The notes under the pieces were generated by a model. It made no database searches and was not told where the DNA came from. It saw only the letters and a program-made list of their open reading frames with translations. From an uncultured Porphyromonadaceae bacterium (GTDB lineage: Bacteria > Bacteroidota > Bacteroidia > Bacteroidales > Muribaculaceae), in assembly GCA_947175225.1 (NCBI GenBank), contig CAMWLX010000104.1, positions 1-9,531 of the forward strand: a DNA stretch of 9,531 nt, in the 5' to 3' direction. This document shows, piece after piece, positions 1 through 6,070 of this stretch; position 1 is the first letter of the stretch; every line of letters starts with the position of its first letter. The position numbers and the translations under genes are program-made.

Positions 1-41
1 GCATAATTTTTAATCAATACACAATTTCTAATGCAAATTTC

Positions 42-71
42 AAAAAAATTAAGTACTAAAGATCATTAATT
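42..71 (-). terminator. Weak A/T hairpin plus T run after the last gene of the operon
   Basis: On the minus strand, AATTAA (71-66) and TTAATT (52-47) can pair around a 13-nt loop and run straight into seven T (48-42). The stem is A/T only and overlaps the stop codon of the phosphatase-like gene. It is therefore a weak candidate for the end of the four-gene unit. The rest of bases 1-69 is A/T-rich spacer with nothing else that I recognise. Confidence 0.25.
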
Positions 72-1647
72 ACCACGAAATAGGGCGGTCGAAGGCTCCA
101 TTGGGACTTCGGATGCGCATCACCGAGCTGATTGTGGGGGCAATCGCTGTGGCGTTGACCTCGCCGATTTCTATTTTTGCAGGCACGCCGGGCCCCATTA
201 TGAATGCGGGCGTAGTAGGATTTCCTTCCCTCACCTGCCAAGTGATGACCGGCAGACGCACATCGTCGTTGATAGTCCACCCCGGGGCAAATTCAAGGCG
301 CAAATCCCCGGCAGTCTTAGGATCAAGCCCTCTTCCAATACGTCGGAGTTCGGGAGTGGTCTCCCCTACTATATCTGTCAGAGACTTCACATCAGCCACT
401 CCGCTCATCATGACAACGAAATCACGGGCTTCGCGTTGGATATCAGAAATGTTGAGACCATGACGCTCTATAGTCGCATGGTCGAGATATATCATGTTTT
501 TGAAACAGCCATCTATATACTGGTCGTTTCCATATTTGGCGCTAAGGTAGGAATTGAGAAGAGATTCAGCCCGCTTCATAGAAAAAGTCCCGGTCGGGAT
601 GCGATACCTCGCTTCATCTTCCGCCCCATCGTCGAAATATCCTGTAGAGACAAGGAATATCAAAGCGTTGTCAAGCCCTACATTCTCTTTTATGGCACTG
701 AATAGGCGCTCCAACTGCCCATCAAGGCGAATGTAGCTGTCTTGCATCTCAAGGCGCATATCGCTGTCGCCACTATGCTTGTATGGGGCAACTGTATAGC
801 CGATGTTGAGCATATCTATCATATCGGTGTGCTGCCCGAGCTGAAGACTTTTGATGTAGTCTATGGCAAGGTCGGTCACTTCCGTATTGACAAGTGCCGA
901 TTCCTTATATTTCACATATCTATCGCTGCTTTTTTTTGGGAAAGTATGGCGGAAGGGGAAATATTTCTTCTGAGCAGGGACGCCATGATATGTATCGAGG
1001 ACTTTACTTGGAGTCCAGACCATTGTATCAAGGCGATCTGAAAGAGGAGTCCGGTAGTTACGCTGAGAAATAGAATTCGGGACTTCCTTATAATAAGTAG
1101 TTGTAGCCCACTTTCCATTTTCATCAGCAATCCAGAAAGCGCTGCTTCCGGCATGTCCTGCCATGATGATAGACTGCATAGCGTCTGGCGCAATGCTATA
1201 GACAGCACTAAGACCGGCACCGTCAACGGCTATCTCATCGCTGATAGTAGAGAGACGTAGAGCAGCGGGACTGTATGTCTCGTTTGTAAAATTGCCCAAA
1301 GTAGCCGGATCATGAAGCACCGGAATAGGATACTTTGAAGCATGATCGTAAATTTTCTTCGCAGGTATGCCTGATGCGGATGCATAGTTGCCCGTATATA
1401 CGATAGCAGTGGAGTTTACAATGTCAAGATCGGAGACATTGTAATCCACATTCTTGAGGTAGAGACCTTTGCTCTTCAGAAGATTGAATCCCTCTTTCCC
1501 GAAGCGAGAGCTAAGGAAATCTATATAGTCGGAGCGAAGCTGGTCGACCATAATACCAACTACCAGCTTGGGGCGCGTTGGGTCGGCCATCACCACTGTC
1601 GAAATACCGACGAGTCCACAAAGGACCGAAGTCAGGAGCCTATTCAT
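70..1647 (-). CDS. Alkaline-phosphatase-superfamily (PafA-like) exported protein, probable pseudoenzyme
   Basis: A 525-residue protein with a cleavable-looking signal peptide (hydrophobic residues 4-20, likely cut near VMA-D at 21-22), so periplasmic or outer-surface. The fold is recognised by the opening PKLVVGIMVDQLRSDY (26-41, metal Asp35 kept), VYTGNYASASGIPAKKIYD (83-101), the STISDE segment (133-138), IIMAGHAG (160-167), and DSYIRLDGQLERLF (303-316). These follow the order seen in PafA-type phosphatases, and the length is typical. However, the residues aligned with the PafA nucleophile Thr79, with Asn100, Lys162 and Arg164, and with metal ligands Asp305, His309, Asp352, His353 and His486 appear as Ile76, Lys97, Asp155, Met157, Leu280, Tyr284, Thr335, Gly336 and about Trp470. 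The familiar ADHG is replaced by STGYF. I infer it no longer hydrolyses phosphate esters and may bind a ligand or partner. It is the last gene of the unit, 15 nt after the DUF4105 gene. The fold call is firm; the role is unknown. Confidence 0.88.
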   Translation of the reverse strand: MNRLLTSVLCGLVGISTVVMADPTRPKLVVGIMVDQLRSDYIDFLSSRFGKEGFNLLKSKGLYLKNVDYNVSDLDIVNSTAIVYTGNYASASGIPAKKIYDHASKYPIPVLHDPATLGNFTNETYSPAALRLSTISDEIAVDGAGLSAVYSIAPDAMQSIIMAGHAGSSAFWIADENGKWATTTYYKEVPNSISQRNYRTPLSDRLDTMVWTPSKVLDTYHGVPAQKKYFPFRHTFPKKSSDRYVKYKESALVNTEVTDLAIDYIKSLQLGQHTDMIDMLNIGYTVAPYKHSGDSDMRLEMQDSYIRLDGQLERLFSAIKENVGLDNALIFLVSTGYFDDGAEDEARYRIPTGTFSMKRAESLLNSYLSAKYGNDQYIDGCFKNMIYLDHATIERHGLNISDIQREARDFVVMMSGVADVKSLTDIVGETTPELRRIGRGLDPKTAGDLRLEFAPGWTINDDVRLPVITWQVREGNPTTPAFIMGPGVPAKIEIGEVNATAIAPTISSVMRIRSPNGAFDRPISW

Positions 1648-1662
1648 TTGAATTTATATTGC

Positions 1663-2868
1663 TTAGGAGCTTTTGGAGCTTATTTTATTTTGGGAGAGGA
1701 GGATAGTTGCGGAGAGGGGAAGAAGGCTGAGGAGCATTGGCCATACTGCCGGATTTGCCACTTGGGAAGAGAGCGGAGTTAGCAATAAGAGAGTCAATAA
1801 TAAAACTTCAATAATATTATATACTGCCATTGCTCCGAGAGGGATCTTCCATGACTTAAACCAAACTCCGAGAGCCACTATGAGCTGCAAGGGATTCAGC
1901 CAGAAGATAAGCAGATTGGGCGAAGTAGCCTCATGCTCAGAGAAGAAAACGAGGAATGTCACGATAATACCTGCTATCCCTGTAACTAAGAAATAGATGG
2001 AAATCCACCATTTCCATAGCTTCTTCTTAAAAATATAAGCAAATAATGTGCCAAAACTTATTATGAGCATTACTACGCCTACTGCCATCGGTGTCATATA
2101 CCATGGTGTAGGGGGGAGAGTTGCATCATAAAAGCCGGGAAAAATCACATTGGTTTGGCTTACAAGAGGCTGATCTCCTATCTTCCCTTCTGCTATCTTA
2201 GATTGAAGCACCGGGGGGGCAAATGTATCTTCATCTTTTGCAAGCGGATAGTCGAGTCCACTTCCCAAAACAAGGTCGATACCAAACTGATACCAGGGAT
2301 AATTCCGATGGAAATGCCTCATTTCATCGCGGAATGTAGGGAAGTAAAGGGTATCGGGAAGAGATATCCCCCGCCCGGAAGCCTGATTTATTCTTTTCCA
2401 AGGGCGAGTGGCACAGTTGTCGCGCACATAATTATATCTGTAGACACGGTTTTCGGGTAGCGACTCTGTCCGGAGAATTTTCCGGAGATTTCGCGCTTCT
2501 TCCTGCGTCAGCGCCAACACTTGTTCAGTCACCCGAGAGCCACGCCTGACGTAGGCCGGCATAAATCTCTCGAACCTATATCCGTAGACCATGTAGTCGG
2601 TCTCCCCTTTACAGAAACGATAGATGAAATTAGGGGATGTGAAATCGAATATGCCATAGTTCCAAACAGAATCCATATTTTCACTCCGGATTCTTATGGC
2701 AGCATGTCCGCAAAGCTCGTAGACATCCGGGCCCGGATCGCATGTCAGTATACTGACAGTAAGGTCTTCCTCGCCATCGGCGGGGAAGACTGAATCGGTC
2801 CTCTCCTGAGCTATCACGCTGCAGGAGAGGTAGAAAATCATTATTAATAGCCGTATATAGCGGTGCAT
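1663..2868 (-). CDS. DUF4105 / Lnb-like integral membrane protein (putative lipoprotein N-acyltransferase family)
   Basis: A 401-residue membrane protein. Residues 5-20 form a signal peptide (cut near VIA-Q at 20-21). Residues about 35-245 form the periplasmic DUF4105 domain, now named the Lnb N-terminal domain in Pfam. It contains ELCGHAAIRI (51-60), WNYGIFDF (69-76) and YNYVRDNCATRPW (145-157). His55 and Cys152 are the candidate Cys-His catalytic pair, as in papain-like/NlpC-like folds. The C-terminal third has five likely membrane spans (about 258-280, 288-309, 319-338, 343-366, 374-392). From memory, a Bacteroides member of this family (Lnb) was reported to N-acylate lipoproteins; assigning that activity here is inference, since Bacteroidales carry several paralogs. 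The start lies only 2 nt after the asnS stop, which suggests translational coupling. The 3-prime end is 15 nt from the phosphatase-like gene. Confidence 0.87.
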   Translation of the reverse strand: MHRYIRLLIMIFYLSCSVIAQERTDSVFPADGEEDLTVSILTCDPGPDVYELCGHAAIRIRSENMDSVWNYGIFDFTSPNFIYRFCKGETDYMVYGYRFERFMPAYVRRGSRVTEQVLALTQEEARNLRKILRTESLPENRVYRYNYVRDNCATRPWKRINQASGRGISLPDTLYFPTFRDEMRHFHRNYPWYQFGIDLVLGSGLDYPLAKDEDTFAPPVLQSKIAEGKIGDQPLVSQTNVIFPGFYDATLPPTPWYMTPMAVGVVMLIISFGTLFAYIFKKKLWKWWISIYFLVTGIAGIIVTFLVFFSEHEATSPNLLIFWLNPLQLIVALGVWFKSWKIPLGAMAVYNIIEVLLLTLLLLTPLSSQVANPAVWPMLLSLLPLSATILLSQNKISSKSS

Positions 2869-2870
2869 TA

Positions 2871-4268
2871 TTAAAATTCGCAGTTGTTCGGATAACGTGG
2901 GAATGGAATGACGTCGCGGATATTCTGCATTCCTGTCACGAAAAGAATAAGGCGTTCGAAACCAAGACCGAATCCTGAATGAGGAACTGTGCCATATTTA
3001 CGGGTATCAAGATACCAGTCCATGCCCTCGAGTCCCTGATCGGCCATACGCTGCTTGAGTTTATCGTAGTCTTCTTCACGCTGGCTTCCGCCAATGATCT
3101 CACCGATCTTCGGGAAGAGGACATCCATAGCGCGAACAGTCTTTCCGTCGTCGTTGAGCTTCATATAGAAAGCCTTGATTTCCTTGGGATAGTCGGTAAG
3201 GATGACAGGCTTCTTGAAATGCTGCTCCACGAGATAGCGTTCATGCTCGGAAGCAAGATCCACGCCCCAATATACGGGGAATTCAAACTTCTTGCCGCTC
3301 TCTTCGAGAATCTTGATACCTTCAGTGTATGGAAGGCGAACGAAGTCGTTGTTGATGACGAAGTTAAGGCGATTGATGAGATCCTTGTCGAAGTGCTCGG
3401 CGAGGAACTCTATATCGTCGCGGCAATGCTCAAGAGCGTAAGAAATACAATACTTCACGAATTCTTCAGCGAGATCCATATTGTCTTCAATCTCATAGAA
3501 TGCCATTTCAGGCTCGATCATCCAGAACTCAGAAAGGTGGCGCGGAGTATTGGAGTTTTCTGCACGGAAAGTGGGGCCAAAGGTGTAAATGCATCCAAGT
3601 GCTGTAGCACCAAGTTCACCTTCGAGCTGGCCACTCACCGTAAGGGAAGCCATCTTTCCGAAGAAATCCTTGGAGTAGTCTACTTTTCCATCCTTAGTGG
3701 TCGGAAGCTCATCAAGAGGGAGAGTAGTCACCTGGAACTGAGCACCGGCACCTTCACAGTCGGATGCTGTGATAAGAGGAGTGTGGAAATAATAGAAACC
3801 TTTGTCGTTGAAGAATTTGTGGATAGCATATGCAAGAGCGTGGCGAATGCGCAGAACTGCACCAAATGTATTGGTGCGCGGGCGGAGATGAGCAATCTCA
3901 CGCAGGAACTCAAGAGAGTGTCCCTTTTTCTGGAGAGGATAGTCTGCCACGCTTGCAGAGCCATAGATTTCAATCTCATCAGCCTGCACTTCAATAGCCT
4001 GACCTTTGCCTTGCGAAGCGACAGCCTGACCCTGAACATGGATTGAAGCGCCGGTAGTCACCTCTTTAAGTGTCTCTTCCGGAATCTTGGTGAAATCCAC
4101 CACAATCTGGACATTTTTTATAGAAGAACCGTCGTTAAGGGCGATGAAAGCCACGTTCTTGTTGCCACGGCGAGTACGGACCCAACCTTTGACATCAACT
4201 TCTGAGCCTATATATTTTTCCGGATCAGAGAGGAGCGCTTTGACGGATGTGCGTTTTATTTTTTGCAT
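2871..4268 (-). CDS. asnS: Asparaginyl-tRNA synthetase (class IIb)
   Basis: Charges tRNA-Asn with asparagine in the cytoplasm using ATP. The 465-residue length is normal for bacterial AsnRS. An N-terminal OB-fold anticodon-binding domain (about 17-105) contains DVKGWVRTRRGNKNVAFIALNDG (25-47). The class II catalytic core follows: motif 1 region around 132-165 (ending in FHTPLITASD), motif 2 with FRAENSNTPRHLSEFWMIEPE (234-254, Arg235 and Glu237 at the ATP/amino-acid site), and motif 3 GFGLGFERL (432-440, Arg439). GQLEGELGA (213-221) and the ending PFPRYPNNCEF separate AsnRS from AspRS. No key residue seems missing. The start at 4268 sits just before the conserved basic N-terminus. It lies 81 nt after the pseudouridine synthase and 2 nt before the DUF4105 gene, and I see no strong promoter of its own, so it is probably transcribed from the promoter at 5891-5922. 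Confidence 0.98.
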   Translation of the reverse strand: MQKIKRTSVKALLSDPEKYIGSEVDVKGWVRTRRGNKNVAFIALNDGSSIKNVQIVVDFTKIPEETLKEVTTGASIHVQGQAVASQGKGQAIEVQADEIEIYGSASVADYPLQKKGHSLEFLREIAHLRPRTNTFGAVLRIRHALAYAIHKFFNDKGFYYFHTPLITASDCEGAGAQFQVTTLPLDELPTTKDGKVDYSKDFFGKMASLTVSGQLEGELGATALGCIYTFGPTFRAENSNTPRHLSEFWMIEPEMAFYEIEDNMDLAEEFVKYCISYALEHCRDDIEFLAEHFDKDLINRLNFVINNDFVRLPYTEGIKILEESGKKFEFPVYWGVDLASEHERYLVEQHFKKPVILTDYPKEIKAFYMKLNDDGKTVRAMDVLFPKIGEIIGGSQREEDYDKLKQRMADQGLEGMDWYLDTRKYGTVPHSGFGLGFERLILFVTGMQNIRDVIPFPRYPNNCEF

Positions 4269-4315
4269 TTGGATTGAGTTTTTTTGAGTTAGGGGCTCTT
4301 GGGGCTTTTAAGGTC

Positions 4316-4339
4316 GCAAAAGCTCTTAAGGGCTTTTGC
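4316..4339. other. Perfect 8-bp hairpin between rluB and asnS
   Basis: GCAAAAGC (4316-4323) and GCTTTTGC (4332-4339) are exact inverted repeats around TCTTAAGG, which can add a G-U and a C-G pair to leave a TTAA loop. It begins 11 nt after the rluB stop codon, in the 81-nt gap. On the transcribed minus strand no T run follows directly, so it is a poor full terminator. A pause, partial terminator or RNA-processing site is possible. The T-rich tail is on the other side, which would fit plus-strand transcription, but there is no plus-strand gene to end. Confidence 0.4.
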
Positions 4340-4349
4340 TTTTAGGCTT

Positions 4350-5783
4350 TTATTCGAAGGAGCCCATGCGGAGGAAGTTGACTTCTTCCTGAGTTAAGTA
4401 TCTCCAACGGCCACGAGGGAGGTTTTTCTTTGTCAGGCCTGCGAAGTATACACGATCGAGCTTAGTCACGCGATAACCGAGGTGTTCGAAAATACGTCGC
4501 ACGATGCGGTTTCTGCCACTGTGGATCTCGATTCCGGCTTGATTGCGGTCGGTGTCGTTGGCATAAGAGATGGCATCTGCGTGGATTTCTCCGTCTTCGA
4601 GTTCGATGCCGTCGGCGATGCGCTGCATGTCTTCTTCAGAGATATCCTTGTCGGTCCAGACATGATAAATCTTCTTCTTGACAAATTTGGGGTGAGTCAG
4701 CTTGGAAGCGAGTTCGCCGTCGTTAGTCAGGAGCAGGACTCCGGTAGTGTTGCGGTCGAGGCGACCAACAGGGTAAATTCTTTCGCGGCAAGCACCCTTG
4801 ACAACGTCGAGCACAGTCATGCGGCCGTTGGGATCATCGCTCGTAGTCACGCAGTCTTTTGGTTTGTTGAGAAGCACATAGCACTTACGTTCGGGAGTGA
4901 CTACTTTATCTTCGCATTTTACTACATCGTCGCGGTTGATCTTAGTGCCGAGTTCAGTTACCACTACATCATTGACCGTTACGAGTCCGGCTGCAATCTT
5001 TTCGTCGGCTTCGCGGCGAGAGCAGATTCCGGAGTTAGCCATAAACTTATTAAGACGGATCGGTTCGTTTGGATCGAAGTCATCAATTACATAGTCGATC
5101 TGACGAGGACGCGGGATAAACTTCATTCCAGGCTTCTGATTCTTCTGGAAATTGTTTTGCCGTTTCTGGTAGCCGCCTTGCTGATTGCCGTTGCGGTTGT
5201 TGTTGTAGCCGCCCTGGCGCTTCTGCTGGTAGCCGCCACCTTGCTGGTTGCTGTTACGGTTGTTGTTGTAGCCGCCCTGACGGTTTTGGTAGCCGCCCTG
5301 CTGATTGCCCTGACGGTTGTAGCCACCTTGGCGGTTGTAGTTGTTCTGGCGGTTTTGGCCGTATGAATTCTGGCGGTTGTAGTTGTTCTGGCGGTTCTGT
5401 CCGTAAGAATTTTGGGACTGAGACTGCTGATATGAGTTTTCTGAAGAAGATTGGCTGTCGGAGTCAGAGGAATATCTCTTGTAAGCTCCCTCTTCAGAAG
5501 AAGAATTGCCACTTTGGTAATTACGGTTGTAATTGTTGGTACGTTGCTGGTAAGCGGGACGAGCCTGACGGTTATATCCGGACTCTTCCCTGTTATGGTA
5601 GGCGTTGGAATAACTGCTTTGATAGCTCTGTCGCGGTCTTGGTTGGAATCCGCGTTGTGTGAAATCGGGTCTTTCGGTACCTTTATAAGGTCTTGACTGG
5701 AAATACTGATCTTTGTTTTCCGTGGTTTCTGAAGCAGTAGGTAGTGCCCCGATTCTTGGTCGTTTGGGTTTCTTTTCTTCCAT
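4350..5783 (-). CDS. rluB: RsuA/RluB-family rRNA pseudouridine synthase with long disordered N-terminal tail
   Basis: Converts a specific uridine of rRNA to pseudouridine. Numbering starts at MEEKKPKRPRIG (477 residues). Residues 1-225 are low complexity, rich in Q, N, R, G, Y and S, and presumably disordered. An S4 RNA-binding domain follows (about 241-290, RLNKFMANSGICSRREADEKI). The catalytic domain (about 299-465) holds GRLDRNTTGVLLLTND (340-355), whose Asp343 is the catalytic aspartate, and NRIVRRIFEHLGY (425-437). RsuA, RluB, RluE and RluF share these motifs, so the target uridine is not fixed by sequence; RluB-type 23S modification is the usual assignment. The frame stays open upstream to an ATG at 5882, but the promoter at 5891-5922 would place the RNA start at about 5885, so the ATG at 5783 with a leader of about 100 nt is preferred. 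It is the first gene of the rluB-asnS-DUF4105-phosphatase unit. Confidence 0.93.
   Translation of the reverse strand: MEEKKPKRPRIGALPTASETTENKDQYFQSRPYKGTERPDFTQRGFQPRPRQSYQSSYSNAYHNREESGYNRQARPAYQQRTNNYNRNYQSGNSSSEEGAYKRYSSDSDSQSSSENSYQQSQSQNSYGQNRQNNYNRQNSYGQNRQNNYNRQGGYNRQGNQQGGYQNRQGGYNNNRNSNQQGGGYQQKRQGGYNNNRNGNQQGGYQKRQNNFQKNQKPGMKFIPRPRQIDYVIDDFDPNEPIRLNKFMANSGICSRREADEKIAAGLVTVNDVVVTELGTKINRDDVVKCEDKVVTPERKCYVLLNKPKDCVTTSDDPNGRMTVLDVVKGACRERIYPVGRLDRNTTGVLLLTNDGELASKLTHPKFVKKKIYHVWTDKDISEEDMQRIADGIELEDGEIHADAISYANDTDRNQAGIEIHSGRNRIVRRIFEHLGYRVTKLDRVYFAGLTKKNLPRGRWRYLTQEEVNFLRMGSFE
5163..5282 (-). repeat. Second pair of tandem repeats (63/57 bp) in the same tail
   Basis: Residues 168-188 and 189-207 share the pattern RQGGYNNNRN, then S or G, then NQQGG(G)YQ(Q)K. 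They are encoded by 5282-5220 and 5219-5163. The copies differ by two residues in length and by one S/G change. They lie just before the S4 domain and extend the Q/N/G/Y-rich region. Confidence 0.75.
5331..5414 (-). repeat. Two 42-bp tandem repeats in the tail of the pseudouridine synthase
   Basis: Segments 5373-5414 and 5331-5372 are near-identical 42-bp direct repeats with only a few base changes. Both encode QNSYGQNRQNNYNR (residues 124-137 and 138-151). The differences look silent, so the peptide repeat is exact while the DNA has drifted slightly. This fits a recent in-frame duplication under selection on composition. Confidence 0.85.
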
Positions 5784-5890
5784 TATAATGTGTTTAAATG
5801 TGGCGCATGACATCGCTGCCATATGCAAAGTCGCCGTTAATATAAATATTGCTGAATTATAGGTGTTGCTTGTATGGTGCAATTACGATG

Positions 5891-5922
5891 CAAAGGTACA
5901 TAAAAAAAATGGGATATGCAAA
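5891..5922 (-). promoter_or_regulatory. Bacteroides-type promoter (TTTG / TAnnTTTG) for the rluB-asnS operon
   Basis: Read on the minus strand, TTTG (5922-5919) is followed by a 20-nt spacer and TACCTTTG (5898-5891). This matches the -33 TTTG and -7 TAnnTTTG consensus of the Bacteroidetes primary sigma factor. The expected RNA start is about 5885, giving a leader of about 100 nt before the ATG at 5783. The spacer contains eight consecutive T (5909-5902). The element lies between the terminator-like hairpin of the upstream pair and the pseudouridine synthase gene, where an operon promoter is expected. Confidence 0.75.
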
Positions 5923-5939
5923 TAAACAATAAAATAAAA

Positions 5940-5971
5940 AACAAAAAAGAACGTGCGACCCCTCCGGGGTC
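5940..5971 (-). terminator. Rho-independent-type terminator after the gltX / Omp28-like pair
   Basis: On the minus strand, GACCCC-GGA-GGGGTC (5971-5957) is a perfect 6-bp GC-rich stem with a 3-nt loop. After GCACG it is followed by the T-rich TTCTTTTTTG (5951-5942), with further T runs beyond it. It lies about 100 nt after the Omp28-like stop codon and just before the next promoter. The 5-nt gap before the T run makes it slightly atypical. It doubles as one arm of the palindromic element at 5957-6048. Confidence 0.55.
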
Positions 5972-6048
5972 GGTGATTATGGATAAAGAGTAACCCCGAG
6001 CCGGCGCTCGGGGTATGTCGATGATATCTAATGAATGACCCCGGAGGG
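5957..6048. repeat. Composite palindromic spacer element (REPIN-like)
   Basis: CCCTCCGGGGTC (5960-5971) and GACCCCGGAGGG (6037-6048) are exact 12-bp inverted repeats about 65 nt apart. Midway between them is a third palindrome, ACCCCGAGC-CGGC-GCTCGGGGT (5993-6014), with a perfect 9-bp stem. Each outer arm can also fold alone: 5957-5971 is a perfect 6-bp hairpin, and the 6037-6051 arm folds with one imperfect pair. The element is far more GC-rich than the A/T-rich DNA beside it. Such symmetry is typical of dispersed REP/REPIN-like palindromes. Only one copy is in this window, so calling it a genome repeat is inference. Confidence 0.6.
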
Positions 6049-6070
6049 ATCTGACTTTGAAGAGGGGGGA

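Noticed and set aside
930..937. Run of eight A on the coding strand of the phosphatase-like gene as a programmed frameshift site
   Set aside because: The frame is intact on both sides and matches the family throughout. The alternative frame ends shortly after the run and gives no meaningful product.
2857..2873. Lipoprotein signal (Cys16) in the DUF4105 protein
   Set aside because: YLSC does not fit the lipobox well, and a normal signal-peptidase site (VIA-Q) follows at residue 20.
2979..4046. A 355-codon open frame on the plus strand opposite asnS
   Set aside because: It lies wholly inside a clear asnS gene, its protein shows no recognisable family, and codon bias of the sense gene easily leaves the antisense frame open.
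4269..4349. A separate promoter for asnS
   Set aside because: The closest match on the minus strand is AGCTTTTG, which lacks the TA of TAnnTTTG, and no TTTG lies at the right distance upstream.
4269..4349. T-box or other tRNA-sensing leader before asnS
   Set aside because: The gap is only 81 nt, lies inside an operon, and has no T-box consensus or specifier loop that I can see. T-boxes are also mainly a Gram-positive device.
4482..5366. A 294-codon plus-strand frame opposite the pseudouridine synthase, with long runs of V, A and L that look like membrane spans
   Set aside because: The hydrophobic repeats are the antisense reading of the Q/N/R/G/Y-rich repeats of the real gene. There is no promoter or family match.
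5784..5882. A 33-residue N-terminal extension of the pseudouridine synthase (ATG at 5882) with a hydrophobic stretch like a signal peptide
   Set aside because: The promoter at 5891-5922 would start the RNA at about 5885, leaving almost no leader. Family members begin with a MEEKKPKRPRIG-like sequence, and an rRNA enzyme should not be exported.
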